Assembly (NCBI GenBank): GCA_023374025.1 | Contig: SIJG01000013.1 | Coordinates: 1,000,602 to 1,064,601 of the forward strand | Direction: 5' to 3' | Source: Heterodera schachtii | Lineage: Eukaryota > Nematoda > Chromadorea > Rhabditida > Heteroderidae | Length of the DNA stretch: 64,000 nt | Shown: piece by piece, positions 1 through 11,385 of the stretch | Layout: each line of letters opens with the position of its first letter | Position numbering within the stretch: position 1 is the stretch's first letter | Notes under the pieces: model-generated | What the model was told of the DNA's origin: nothing | Seen by the model: the letters and a program-made list of their open reading frames with translations, nothing else | Database searches by the model: none | Program-made: the position numbers and the translations under genes

Positions 1-789
1 TGACGAAATCACTCACTGACGAAATCAATTCTGACGAAATCACTCACTGACGAAATCAATTCTGACGAAATCACTCACTGACGAAATCAATTCTGACGAA
101 ATCACTCACTGACGAAATCAATTCTGACGAAATCACTCACTGACGAAATCAATTCTGACGAAATCACTCACTGACGAAATCAATTCTGACGAAATCACTC
201 ACTGACGAAATCAATTCTGACGAAATCACTCACTGACGAAATCAATTCTGACGAAATCACTCACTGACGAAATCAATTCTGACGAAATCACTCACTGACG
301 AAATCAATTCTGACGAAATCACTCACTGACGAAATCAATTCTGACGAAATCACTCACTGACGAAATCAATTCTGACGAAATCACTCACTGACGAAATCAA
401 TTCTGACGAAATCACTCACTGACGAAATCAATTCTGACGAAATCACTCACTGACGAAATCAATTCTGACGAAATCACTCACTGACGAAATCAATTCTGAC
501 GAAATCACTCACTGACGAAATCAATTCTGACGAAATCACTCACTGACGAAATCAATTCTGACGAAATCACTCACTGACGAAATCAATTCTGACGAAATCA
601 CTCACTGACGAAATCAATTCTGACGAAATCACTCACTGACGAAATCAATTCTGACGAAATCACTCACTGACGAAATCAATTCTGACGAAATCATCACTGA
701 CGAAATCAATTCTTCTGACGAAATCAATTCTGACGAAATCATTCACTGACGAAATCACTCACGGACGAAATCAATTCTGACGAAATCAC
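1..789. repeat. 31-bp satellite array 1 (left end outside window)
   Basis: About 25 head-to-tail copies of a 31-bp unit made of two related half-units, TGACGAAATCACTCAC (16 bp) and TGACGAAATCAATTC (15 bp). The copies are near-perfect until about 690, where shortened and mutated units appear, and the array ends at the sequence CACATGTTACCGCTGC. There is no unique spacer between units, so this is a simple satellite. It is the left flank of the first 9-kb duplicate. Confidence 0.97.
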
Positions 790-1254
790 ATGTTACCGCT
801 GCTGGTATCCTATTAAATGCATTTGTTTTTAAATTTAAAATTTTAAAAAATTATGAGTTTAGGATTAAAGACAACCAAATTCAAAATGCCATTGATGGCG
901 ACAGCGGCAATGGCACTGGTGCATTCCTAGCAAAAACAAAATCCGAAACGATTAAAATTTTGAAATTTTGAGACGAAAACAAAATAACAACACACGAAAA
1001 CTTCTCCTGAAACGAAATAACGGAAATGTAAAACGAAATTTCTCGTGCACATCTGGGAAAAATGGGCTCATAAAAAAAATCAGTACGAGAGGCCGAAATT
1101 TTCGCTTTTAAAAAATCAACAAAAACGAAGTAGTAATCGACCGAAAAAGGTCCAGCATCAAAAAGCAATTAATGCTATTGAGATAGTTTTTTTTTTTTGA
1201 TTTTAAGAATCAAGCAATAGATCAGAAAATCTTTGTTGTCATATTGGTCACTAT

Positions 1255-1793
1255 TAGGGCTAATATTTTTAGGTTTTTACCTATTTTTTCCTGAGCTTCC
1301 TAGGGTCTGAAACGCACGAAAAACAAATTTTTTTGGGGGGTTGTAAGTTACTTTTCGAGTTATTAGCACATATTTTTTAGGTTTTTATTTTTAGCACCTA
1401 AAAACATAATTTGAAAAAACTTATTTTCACCTATTTTGGCGTTTTGCCCAAAATTTGTTAACAAAAATGCAATAAAAAGGAAAAATGCACCCCTAAGAAT
1501 CGACCCGAAAATTTTCAAAAACACATCCCTGAGAAATGAAATTTTTCAAAAATTCATCTCCAAAATTTATTCATTTATTTATTGACAAGAATTTGTTATT
1601 TTAAAAATATTTATCTTAATACTGATTTGGCTTAATTTTGTTACCTCTTTGGATAAAATTTTACGATTTTACACCCCCTAAATTCGGAACTATTTGGCAC
1701 CTATTTACCCATTTTTACCAACTATTTTGGGGTTTTTTAAAACCTAAAACCTACTATTTTGGCAGTTTTTAGCACCTGCAAATATAAGCCCTA
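1255..1793. mobile_element. Small non-autonomous DNA element, TAGGGCT family (copy A)
   Basis: Begins TAGGGCTAATATT and ends AATATAAGCCCTA, so the ends are inverted. It is flanked by identical 8-bp target duplications GTCACTAT (1247-1254 and 1794-1801). It has no coding capacity. The 8-bp duplication points to a hAT-type transposase acting in trans. The interior contains the phrase TTTTTAGCACCTAAAA, shared with other family members in this window. Confidence 0.85.
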
Positions 1794-1910
1794 GTCACTA
1801 TCACTTCTTCTCCAGATTTGTCTTAATAAACGTAGTTCAAATATCCTATATTATTTTTTAAACCGACAAGAATAAATCAAAATGGAAAAATTAGTAAATA
1901 TAGTTTTATC

Positions 1911-1946
1911 GCAACAATAAGCCAAAATAGGCATCAACAAAGCAAT
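1911..1946 (-). other. Conserved block downstream of secreted gene A
   Basis: Core GCCAAAATAGGCATCAACA on the plus strand. The same 30-36 bp block, with GCCAAAAATGGCATCAACA as the usual form, recurs downstream of all five secreted genes and of the relic at 17826, always in the same orientation relative to the gene. Here it lies about 380 bp past the stop codon. It may be a 3' UTR or processing element, or simply inherited flanking sequence. The GCCA..TGGC arms could form a very short hairpin in the usual form. Confidence 0.6.
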
Positions 1947-2324
1947 GGGAATCAGAACACAATCATCCGATGCCAAACAATACCCACAGCTATCAAAAGC
2001 CGCCGCTAAGCGAACCAAAATTTCGCGCTCCACCAGAAAAGTCAATGTCAGCAACTTGACGCAAAATGGCTACTGTAGCACTGCCCAAACGCTAAAAGGG
2101 TTTCTCCTATTATATGAAGTGGATTTTCAAATTTTTAAAAAGGAACCTTAACCAAAATTAGTCTTTTAAAATTAGATTTTGAAAATCCCCACTTAAAAAT
2201 TTTGAATTTTCTGACAAAAGACAAAAAATAAATATCCGGGCCCTATAAATTAGAGGAGATATATATATATATATATACTTTGGATTTTTCATTATTTTTA
2301 TCCTTTGTCATAAATTATCCTATT

Positions 2325-5227
2325 TTATAACAAACTTTTCATTTGTTTGCTTACGTTTTCATCTCCATATTGATTGTTTGCATTATAACGGTAGAAGTAA
2401 ATCCAATCATTTTCTTCTAGATGGGCAAAAATATCTGGATCAATGTCCAAAAAAAGTTTATTATTTGGACGCTCTCTCGTTGTTGCTATGCCATTAAAAA
2501 GTTGTTGGCCATCATTGTAAAAAGCAGTAATTCTGTACCGTTGGCCATTATAAATTGGGAAATACACTCGCTTTTCCACCATCAAAGACATGGCCATGGT
2601 ATTGCGCAACTCACTTAATCCCACATGACCAATGACCTAAAATTAGTTGTGTTTAGTTATTTGCTCGGCAAATGCTATTTAACGTGAAACTTAAGTGAAA
2701 AAAACCAATTGTTGTAAAATTGGATAGTATCATACCGAACTTTTTGAAATAGAGCATCTCGGGCTCTATTTTTTTACCCCCCCCCCCCAAAAAAAAGGGG
2801 GGGGGGGCTTTATTTCAAGGGTGCTCTAAATCAGGGGGAGGGGCTTTATTTTTTTTTAGCTTACGTTTCGTCAATGCGATTTTATAAGAGAAAAAACCCA
2901 TTGGGCACCAGAAATTTTGACTCACCAAAGATTTTGGTTATCATACTAAAAAAGAATTTAAAATTGTAAACCTTTAAAAAAATTGGATCGCCTAAAAATC
3001 AGTAATATAAACCAAGCAATAAGCGTTTACATATTTTACCACATCGGTGATAAATTCTATAAAATAGAAGAAATAAATTACCATCTCTAAATTTATCTTG
3101 AAAGTAACCAAAGCATTGTCATCACACCCAGTGTTGTTTTGTAATTCGGCCCATTCATCAGGAAAAAATTCCAAGTACGATTTACTGGTCAACTGATCAA
3201 ACTCCGTTTGCTTAGTACAGATGTGACCAGTACCAAGATAAGCAGAGATTGTGATCTGACGTACATCCCACGAGAAATAAATTTTCTTTTTCATCATCAA
3301 AACCCGATTATTAAGAGCAAAATGGAATAATTCTGCTACAGTAGTTCTTCCAACTTCCTGAAAATTAAATGTTGTATATATATATTCATATTTAAACATG
3401 CAAAACATGCGTTTTCAAATTTTATATTAAACCCTATAACAGACATAATAATATTTAATGTGTGATTAATCGGAAAAATTAGGTTTAAGCGATGTAACAG
3501 CAATATTTGCTCAAATATTTGCGCTCATTATTTTCTATTGTTAATAAGGCTCCCGGAAGAAAATGTGTCAGAAATAGATGTGTTCGTAATAGTGCTGTTC
3601 AAGACTCTCGTTCTCGAGTCTCGACTCGAGAAAAGAATCGGCTTTTTTGGTCTCGGTCTCGGGTTTTCAGTCTCGGTCTTCGAGACTCGAGACTTTTTGA
3701 CACCCTAATGATTGGCTCTTGGAAAACTTAGATTTAATATATTTTTGGTAACTTTTGCATTTTACCCATATCACATGTTAGTTGCTTTTTCTTCAATTTT
3801 TCAAAAAATATGGAAAAATCAAAATAAATTTAATATTCTTTTGAATTTTTTAATGTAAATAAGAATCAAATATTTACATACACATATAAAAAATCCTATT
3901 TTGAAGATTATGGAGTAAATGTAATCTTTTAATAAATAAGGCCATAAAAGAGGTCCATTTTTAATTTTATCAAAAACAATAGGGGGGGACCCTTTTGTTT
4001 TGCAAAAATTTTTTTTTGATAGAAAACCGTGAAAATTTGTTCTACTGGGTTTTAGGAGTCGCTGATCACGAATTTGACATCTATTTTGACTAATTTATAA
4101 TCCCGAACTCGAACTCGAACAAAATTTAAAATTTGAATTTTCTGATTTTTGTTCAAATTTAGGTTAGGAAATAGGAATTAGCAAAATAATTGACAGATTA
4201 GTGATCAGGGACCCAAAAAACCCCCGGGGCCAAATTTTCATAACCATACATAAAAAATTTTACAAACCAAAAGGGTCGCCTCTTTTGTTTTCACTTTTTG
4301 ATAAAATTCAAAATGGACCTCTTTTAGACTAGCGCCAACATTTGCATTGTTCACTGGGCGACGCCTAAAACCCCGTTTTTCTTAAAAATTGGCTCAAAAT
4401 CACAAAATTTTGTCTTTTTTTGCCTAAATCTTTTAACAAAAAAGTCTCGGTCTCGATTCTCGACTCAAGAAAAGTCTCGGGTTTTTTGGGTTCAAGTCTC
4501 GGTCAATTGGCTAACAAATGCCAAATGCTTAATTATGTTTTTTTCAAGTCCAAACTATGAATCTTTTTTAATGTGTTATTCATTATTAGGGAAATGTCAA
4601 ATTAGTTAGTTTTTAGGTTCTAAAAAACCCCCCAAAATAGGTGCAAAAAGTTCAAATTTAGAGGTGGAGCAGGATCGGCTTCTTTGTGTTTTTTTTGTGC
4701 CCATAGCAAAATCCACCTAGTTAGGAGGCCTCAAAAAATCTGAAAATTTACGTGCCTGAGGGCTTATTTTCAGCTTTATTGTCCATTTTAAATTATTTCC
4801 CAACTTTGTTCAATTTAATTGTTTTTTATTATTTTCACTAAAGAAAAATTAATAATTCTTTTTTATTTTTTCTCTGTTTTTTTTTGTATAACGATATAAA
4901 ATTTATTTAATTCAGACCACCCAAAATTAACCAAATTAACTTTTTGCCTACCGTTCCATTTTCAAGTCGGAAATAGATTACAGGGATATCATCAACATAT
5001 TGCGACCAGAAATGTAGATTAATTTTCGCACATTGTTTCCCGTTGTATCTTTGAACAGCTCTTGTATCATAACTCTTTTTCATGACATGCCCCAAATAAG
5101 CTTTAGCTGTGAACGGTTCACCGTATCCGAAGCACACTGTCACTTTAGGAGCAGCATGCACAAATTGGAGAAAATGTGCCAGAAAAAGGCAGCAAAATGA
5201 AATCAGAAAGATGATGATGGTGTTCAT
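2325..5227 (-). CDS. Three-module secreted protein, copy A
   Basis: Family not recognised. The three-exon model, all phase 0, is 5227-4952, 3357-3082 and 2636-2325, giving 287 residues. Exon 1 starts with a typical signal peptide (residues 1-25, hydrophobic core IIIFLISFCCLFLAHFL, cleavage near VHA). Each exon encodes one module whose pattern is: VAEL/LSEL near the exon start (exons 2-3), a basic-aromatic strand such as KKIYF or KRVYF, an ITxxAY strand, then YLEFFPDEW-like acidic motif and a short D-x-IxF strand at the exon end. Donors are GTAGGC and GTAATT; acceptors are TTTTCAG and TTTTAG. The introns are 1594 and 445 bp. The gene lies in a duplicated block with a satellite array. A secreted effector or antimicrobial-type role is plausible but unproven. 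Confidence 0.8.
3589..3706. repeat. CTCGAGTCTCG-type mini-element
   Basis: A short stretch rich in GTCTCGGTCTCG and ACTCGAGA motifs, starting with AGTGCTGTTCAAGACTC. Related pieces occur at 4441-4505 (within the same intron), 45560-45645, 48170-48245 and as a clean inverted-repeat copy at 55933-56028. It lies inside intron 1 of the secreted gene, and an identical copy is in the second duplicate near 12648-12765. It appears to be a very small non-autonomous element; its exact ends here are not certain. Confidence 0.5.
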
Positions 5228-5919
5228 ATCTGTAAAAATTAGACATGAATGAAAACTTATTCAGTATATCCCTAAAAAAACTAATAATCCTGCTGGTGCA
5301 TACCAGAAATCTAAATTTTAATTAATAATAAAATTCATTGGATTATTAGGGAATTTTTTTTGTTATTTACAAAAAGTTAATTTTTTGAAATTTGATAAGT
5401 CCATAATCCGGCTCAGGACCTCGCAAATTTTAAATCTCGGATTTGCGGGTAGCATTTTTGCGGAATTAATCCGCAGAAATTTCTGGTCTCAAGTAAAAAC
5501 GATGGTATGACAAAATTAAAAGAATCCCGTTACAGAAACGAAATTCTAAATTTTCAATCATGGATTTATAAGTTAAAAAATTAATAAATTTTAATTCGTG
5601 ACTTAAAAAATAGGAATCTTTAATGCTAAAATAGAAAATCAGGGATAGTATAAATTCTAAGGAAAATATATAAATCTCGAAAAATTTAACGAGCAAAAAA
5701 ATTCCGTTTTTTATAAAAAGTGAAAAGAAATTCCGCTTCCGACTTATATTTTCTGATTTTCGATATTATTGCGCCGCATTTCTGATTTCCTAAAAATTTA
5801 TAGGCTTGTCAGTAATTCCTTTTCCGAAATTTTTGAGAAAAAGTCGTAAATGGCAGCAGTTACAAAAATTAAAATTTAACACTTTAAAGTGAAATTTCAA
5901 ATTTGAAATGATTTATACG

Positions 5920-6415
5920 TAGGGCTTTGATTGGTTTTTACCTATTTTTTCCTGAGCCCTCCGTGGCCTGAAATGCACGAAAACCATGTTTTTTTGGACT
6001 GTTGTTAAGCTACTTTTCGAGTTATTAGCACCTATTTTCTAGTTTTTTTAGTAACTAAAAAACTATAAAATTTTTGAAAAAAACTATTTTCAACTATTCG
6101 ACGTTTTGCACAAAAATATTAACAAAAATGCAATAAAAACGAAAAAACACCCCCTAAGAATCGACCCTAATATTCTTAAAACATACCCCTAAGAAATGAA
6201 TTGAAAATTTATTTATTTATATTCTTGACGAATATTTTTGATTTTAAAAATTATGTATCTCATTAATGATTTGGCATAATATTTTTGCTTTTTGAAGAAA
6301 TTTTTGATTTTACACCCCCCTAAATTCGCAACTTTTTAGCACCCATTTTGGGGGTTTTTAGAACCTAAAACCTACCTATTTTGGCAGTTTTTAGCACCTA
6401 AAAATCGCAGCCCTA
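5920..6415. mobile_element. Small DNA element, TAGGGCT family (second member, copy A)
   Basis: Begins TAGGGCTTTGATT and ends AAATCGCAGCCCTA. It is flanked by TTTATACG (5912-5919) and TTTATATG (6416-6423), an 8-bp target duplication with one mismatch. It lies about 690 bp upstream of the secreted gene start. Its interior is closely related to the element at 1255-1793. It is non-coding. Confidence 0.8.
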
Positions 6416-6814
6416 TTTATATGTAATTAGTTTTTAAAAGTAAATCAATTTTCTATTAGCGCAATAAAAAAACATGACAAAAATCCCCTTCCGAATAGGA
6501 AAAAATTCCCAACCTAAGGAATGGAAGAATTTTTGAAACTTAAAAAATAAGGAATGTAAGTGAATTTACAGTATTTTATGGGTACACCGGTACCTGAAAA
6601 GCGAGGTTTTTTAAATTTATTAGGCCCGAACTTCGAAAAGAAAAGTTTAATACAACCAAGGAATATTTTGTCCTAAGGGTTTACCTATGCTTTCAAATAA
6701 ATTGAAAAATTATTATAAAATGAATTGAGATTCTTAAAAAAAATTAGATGCTTTTTGGTAGCTTTTCACTTCCCTTTTTATACATACTATATTAATCATT
6801 AAAATCAATGAGTA

Positions 6815-7270
6815 GATTATGCAAAAAATGATGCCAAATTTATTTCTGCAAAATTCGGCAAAAATAATGCATTTCCTACTGAAAAATGAGAAACAAAATC
6901 AATTTAGATGACATCTGCAAAATTTAATGCATAATAAATTAATGAAAATAATGATTCCTACTGAAAGTAGAATGACCAAAATTATGCAAAATTAATGCAA
7001 TAAATTAACGAAAATAATGAATTCCCTACTTAAATAATTAGCCATGACCAAAATTATGCAAAATTAATGCAATAAATTAACGAAAATAATTGAATTCCCT
7101 ACTTAAAAAATTAGCGATGACAAAAATAATGCAATTTAATGCTTAAAAAAGTAGATAATCAAATCATTGGGATGACGTGCAAAATTAATTCTCCAAAATT
7201 TGGCAAAAATAATGCATTTTCCACTTAAAAAATAGGGGTGACAAAAATATGCAAAATTTATGTAGAAAAT
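6815..7270. repeat. AT-rich imperfect tandem repeats
   Basis: Degenerate repeats of roughly 60-70 bp built around TGCAAAATTTAATGCA, AAATTAACGAAAATAATG and AATTCCCTACTTAAA. Copy B (about 15945-16330) has fewer and rearranged units, so the tract has changed length since the duplication. There is no coding potential. Confidence 0.65.
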
Positions 7271-7486
7271 AGCAATAGTAATTTTATTTTAAAAAAAAAG
7301 TAAGAAATAGATAAATAACGGTTAGCTTTAATGAAAATACAATTTCATGCTCGGATTCAAATTCCTTGGCAGTGAAATTTTTGCCAGTTGCTTACGGTAG
7401 CGCCGGTACTCGAAAAACCGGTACCTGTACGAAAACGGTAATTAACGGCCGGTACCGGAACTGATGCCATGCTACTCAAGTAATGA

Positions 7487-7940
7487 TAGGGCTTACATTT
7501 TTAGTCTTTTACCTATTTTTTCTGAACTCGGAGTGGCCTGAAATGCATGAAACATCTTTTTTGGGTGGTTGTTAATAGAGGTGCGCCGTGACTGAAAAAA
7601 CCCGTGAACCGTGAATCGTGATCGTGAATTTGAGTGCAATTTGTGCACAGATTTTGTCCAAAAAAAATGACAAAATTTTGCAACTGATCCAAATTTTTTA
7701 AGAAAAATAGGAATTTTTGGGTAAAGCGCCGCCGAAGAAAGTTTTTGAAAGTTTTTTGGATGTGTCAACAGATTTTGGCCAAAAAATAACTTTATTTCGA
7801 ACGAATTTTTTAAAGAAAATTAAAATTCTAAACTTGTTTTTTTTCTGACAGATTTGTTAAACATATTCACACAATTCACAAAATGTATAACACCGCGCAG
7901 GTCATTAGCGGGAGGGGGAATTGAAAATTAAAGAATTTTT
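7487..7940. repeat. Truncated TAGGGCT-family element followed by a GTGAATCGTGAT-type insert
   Basis: The stretch opens with TAGGGCTTACATTTTTAG, the 5' end of the TAGGGCT family, but the family sequence stops near 7570 where an unrelated segment with GTGAACCGTGAATCGTGAT begins. No gene is supported here; open frames in it are chance readings of repeat sequence. Confidence 0.5.
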
Positions 7941-7948
7941 TTTTAATT

Positions 7949-9099
7949 CAATTCTGACGAAATCACTCACTGACGAAATCAATTCTGACGAAATCACTCA
8001 CTGACGAAATCAATTCTGACGAAATCACTCACTGACGAAATCAATTCTGACGAAATCACTCACTGACGAAATCAATTCTGACGAAATCACTCACTGACGA
8101 AATCAATTCTGACGAAATCACTCACTGACGAAATCAATTCTGACGAAATCACTCACTGACGAAATCAATTCTGACGAAATCACTCACTGACGAAATCAAT
8201 TCTGACGAAATCACTCACTGACGAAATCAATTCTGACGAAATCACTCACTGACGAAATCAATTCTGACGAAATCACTCACTGACGAAATCAATTCTGACG
8301 AAATCACTCACTGACGAAATCAATTCTGACGAAATCACTCACTGACGAAATCACTCACTGACGAAATCAATTCTGACGAAATCACTCACTGACGAAATCA
8401 ATTCTGACGAAATCACTCACTGACGAAATCAATTCTGACGAAATCACTCACTGACGAAATCAATTCTGACGAAATCACTCACTGACGAAATCAATTCTGA
8501 CGAAATCACTCACTGACGAAATCAATTCTGACGAAATCACTCACTGACGAAATCAATTCTGACGAAATCACTCACTGACGAAATCAATTCTGACGAAATC
8601 ACTCACTGACGAAATCAATTCTGACGAAATCACTCACTGACGAAATCAATTCTGACGAAATCACTCACTGACGAAATCAATTCTGACGAAATCACTCACT
8701 GACGAAATCAATTCTGACGAAATCACTCACTGACGAAATCAATTCTGACGAAATCACTCACTGACGAAATCAATTCTGACGAAATCACTCACTGACGAAA
8801 TCAATTCTGACGAATCATCACTGACGAAATCAATTCTGACGAAATCACTCACTGACGAAATCAATTCTGACGAAATCACTCACTGACGAAATCAATTCTG
8901 ACGAAATCACTCACTGACGAAATCAATTCTGACGAAATCACTCACTGACGAAATCAATTCTGACGAAATCACTCACTGACGAAATCAATTCTGACGAAAT
9001 CACTCACTGACGAAATCAATTCACTGACGAAATCAATTCTGACGAAATCATTCACTGACGAAATCACTCACGGACGAAATCAATTCTGACGAAATCACA
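7949..9099. repeat. 31-bp satellite array 2
   Basis: Same 16+15 bp unit as at position 1, about 37 copies, with a few internal single half-unit losses (near 8340, 8813 and 9021). It ends in the same degenerate units and the same CACATGTTACCGCTGC flank as array 1. This is the junction of the two 9-kb duplicates. Confidence 0.97.
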
Positions 9100-9127
9100 T
9101 GTTACCGCTGCTGGTATCCTATTAAAT

Positions 9128-9867
9128 CAGAGATGTGATATCTGAGTATTTTTACTCATTTTGTGGTCTTTTAGAGGGTCAAAGAGGATTTTTTTGAAAA
9201 ATGAGGATTTGCGGATTTTTGTGGTCTTTTGAGAAATTTGAGGATTTTTGTGGTCTTTTGATAAAAAAGTGACAAAAACGCATAATTTTTTGAAAATTAG
9301 GTATATTTGTCAAAATGTTCGAACTTTTTCTTCAAATTTTAAACATTTTTTTGACAAAATTTGTTAACAAATCGCACTCAAAATTCCAATTTTTTCCCGG
9401 CAGCGCCTATCGGCACTGCCGGACCCCCTCACCCAATGTTTCCAAAAGTTTTTTGGAAAACCGCGCCACAAAAAGAACAATTTAAAAGCAAAAAAATTTA
9501 AGAGATGTCAATTTATTAATAAAACAATAGAAATCGAATTATTTTATTTTATTTTTTGGAATTTTTAAATAAGATTAGTTATAGATATTTACCAAAAATT
9601 ACCAATTTTGCGGCCTAATTTTGCGATTCTTGACCAATTTTTTAAGAAAAAAATAGGAATTATTGGGGTCCGGCGGCGTTGATAGGCGCCGTGATTGTTT
9701 TCAAACGGAAAAATGACAGTTGACTGATTTTGTTTGCAATTTTATGATGTTTTAAAAAATGAGGATTTTTCATTCCAAATGAGGATTTTTTTGAGGTATT
9801 TTAGTGGCAAATGAGGATTTTTTATGGCTGAAATGAGGATTTTCAAAATTTTGAGATCACATCTCTG
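9128..9867. mobile_element. hAT-type non-autonomous element with matching empty site
   Basis: A 740-bp insertion bounded by inverted 12-bp ends CAGAGATGTGAT and ATCACATCTCTG, and flanked by the perfect 8-bp direct repeat TATTAAAT (9120-9127 and 9868-9875). The sister duplicate has a single TATTAAAT at 811-818 and no insertion, so the boundaries are directly proven. The interior is non-coding with repeated AATGAGGATTTTT phrases. Inverted ends beginning CAG and an 8-bp target duplication are typical of hAT elements. Confidence 0.95.
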
Positions 9868-10311
9868 TATTAAATGCATTTGTTTTTAAATTTAAAATTT
9901 TAAAAAATTATGAGTTTAGGATTAAAGACAACCAAATTCAAAATGCCATTGATGGCGACAGCGGCAATGGCACTGGTGCATTCCTAGCAAAAACAAAATC
10001 CGAAACGATTAAAATTTTGAAATTTTGAGACGAAAACAAAATAACAACACACGAAAACTTCTCCTGAAACGAAATAACGGAAATGTAAAACGAAATTTCT
10101 CGTGCACATCTGGGAAAAATGGGCTCATAAAAAAAAATCAGTACGAGAGGCCGAAATTTTCGCTTTTAAAAAATCAACAAAAACGAAGTAGTAATCGACC
10201 GAAAAAGGTCCAGCATCAAAAAGCAATTAATGCTATTGAGATAGTTTTTTTTTTTGATTTTAAGAATCAAGCAATAGATCAGAAAATCTTTGTTGTCATA
10301 TTGGTCACTAT

Positions 10312-10852
10312 TAGGGCTAATATTTTTAGGTTTTTACCTATTTTTTTCCTGAGCTTCCTAGGGTCTGAAACGCACGAAAAACAAATTTTTTTGGGGGGTT
10401 GTAAGTTACTTTTCGAGTTATTAGCACATATTTTTTAGGTTTTTATTTTTAGCACCTAAAAACATAATTTGAAAAAACTTATTTTCACCTATTTTGGCGT
10501 TTTGCCCAAAATTTGTTAACAAAAATGCAATAAAAAGGAAAAATGCACCCCTAAGAATCGACCCGAAAATTTTCAAAAACACATCCCTGAGAAATGAAAT
10601 TTTTCAAAAATTCATCTCCAAAATTTATTCATTTATTTATTGACAAGAATTTGTTATTTTAAAAATATTTATCTTAATACTGATTTGGCTTAATTTTGTT
10701 ACCTCTTTGGATAAAATTTTACGATTTTACACCCCCCTAAATTCGGAACTATTTGGCACCTATTTACCCATTTTTACCAACTATTTTGGGGTTTTTTAAA
10801 ACCTAAAACCTACTATTTTGGCAGTTTTTAGCACCTGCAAATATAAGCCCTA
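10312..10852. mobile_element. Small DNA element, TAGGGCT family (copy B of 1255-1793)
   Basis: Same element as in copy A with the same GTCACTAT target duplications (10304-10311 and 10853-10860). The insertion therefore predates the 9-kb duplication. Confidence 0.85.
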
Positions 10853-10970
10853 GTCACTATCACTTCTTCTCCAGATTTGTCTTAATAAACGTAGTTCAAA
10901 TATCCTATATTATTTTTTAAACCGACAAGAATAAATCAAAATGGAAAAATTAGTAAATATAGTTTTATCG

Positions 10971-11006
10971 CAACAATAAGCCAAAATAGGCATCAACAAA
11001 GCAATG
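10971..11006 (-). other. Conserved block downstream of secreted gene B
   Basis: Identical to the block at 1911-1946; core GCCAAAATAGGCATCAACA, about 380 bp past the stop of gene B. Confidence 0.6.
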
Positions 11007-11385
11007 GGAATCAGAACACAATCATCCGATGCCAAACAATACCCACAGCTATCAAAAGCCGCCGCTAAGCGAACCAAAATTTCGCGCTCCACCAGAAAAG
11101 TCAATGTCAGCAACTTGACGCAAAATGGCTACTGTAGCACTGCCCAAACGCTAAAAGGGTTTCTCCTATTATATGAAGTGGATTTTCAAATTTTTAAAAA
11201 GGAACCTTAACCAAAATTAGTCTTTTAAAATTAGATTTTGAAAATCCCCACTTAAAAATTTTGAATTTTCTGACAAAAGACAAAAAATAAATATCCGGGC
11301 CCTATAAATTAGAGGAGATATATATATATATATATATACTTTGGATTTTTCATTATTTTTATCCTTTGTCATAAATTATCCTATT

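Larger units (their letters stand above)
1..7948. repeat. Segmental duplication copy A (~9.06 kb period)
   Basis: The unit consists of the satellite array plus about 7.15 kb of sequence carrying one three-module secreted gene and small elements. It is repeated almost base for base at 7949-17005 with an offset of about 9060. The right end of copy A runs directly into the second satellite array, which is the expected structure of a tandem duplication whose junction lies in the array. Differences are mainly homopolymer lengths, indels inside small elements, one 740-bp insertion in copy B and a cluster in exon 1 of the secreted gene. Confidence 0.93.

Noticed and set aside
1..789. CRISPR-like array
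   Set aside because: The repeats are directly adjacent with no unique spacers, and the surrounding genes have introns; it is a eukaryotic satellite.
1945..2151. 68-residue plus-strand frame and its 67-residue minus-strand counterpart (also at 11004)
   Set aside because: Overlapping frames on both strands over the conserved downstream block; no splice partner, signal peptide or motif. Conservation is explained by recent duplication.
5466..5696. 76-residue minus-strand frame
   Set aside because: AT-rich chance frame (F/I/L/S/Y-rich) upstream of the secreted gene; kept in both copies only because the block was duplicated recently.
10025..10438. 137-residue plus-strand open frame in copy B
   Set aside because: It runs through the TAGGGCT element and A/T-rich repeat sequence, is broken in the otherwise identical copy A, and has a low-complexity K/N/Q-rich product.
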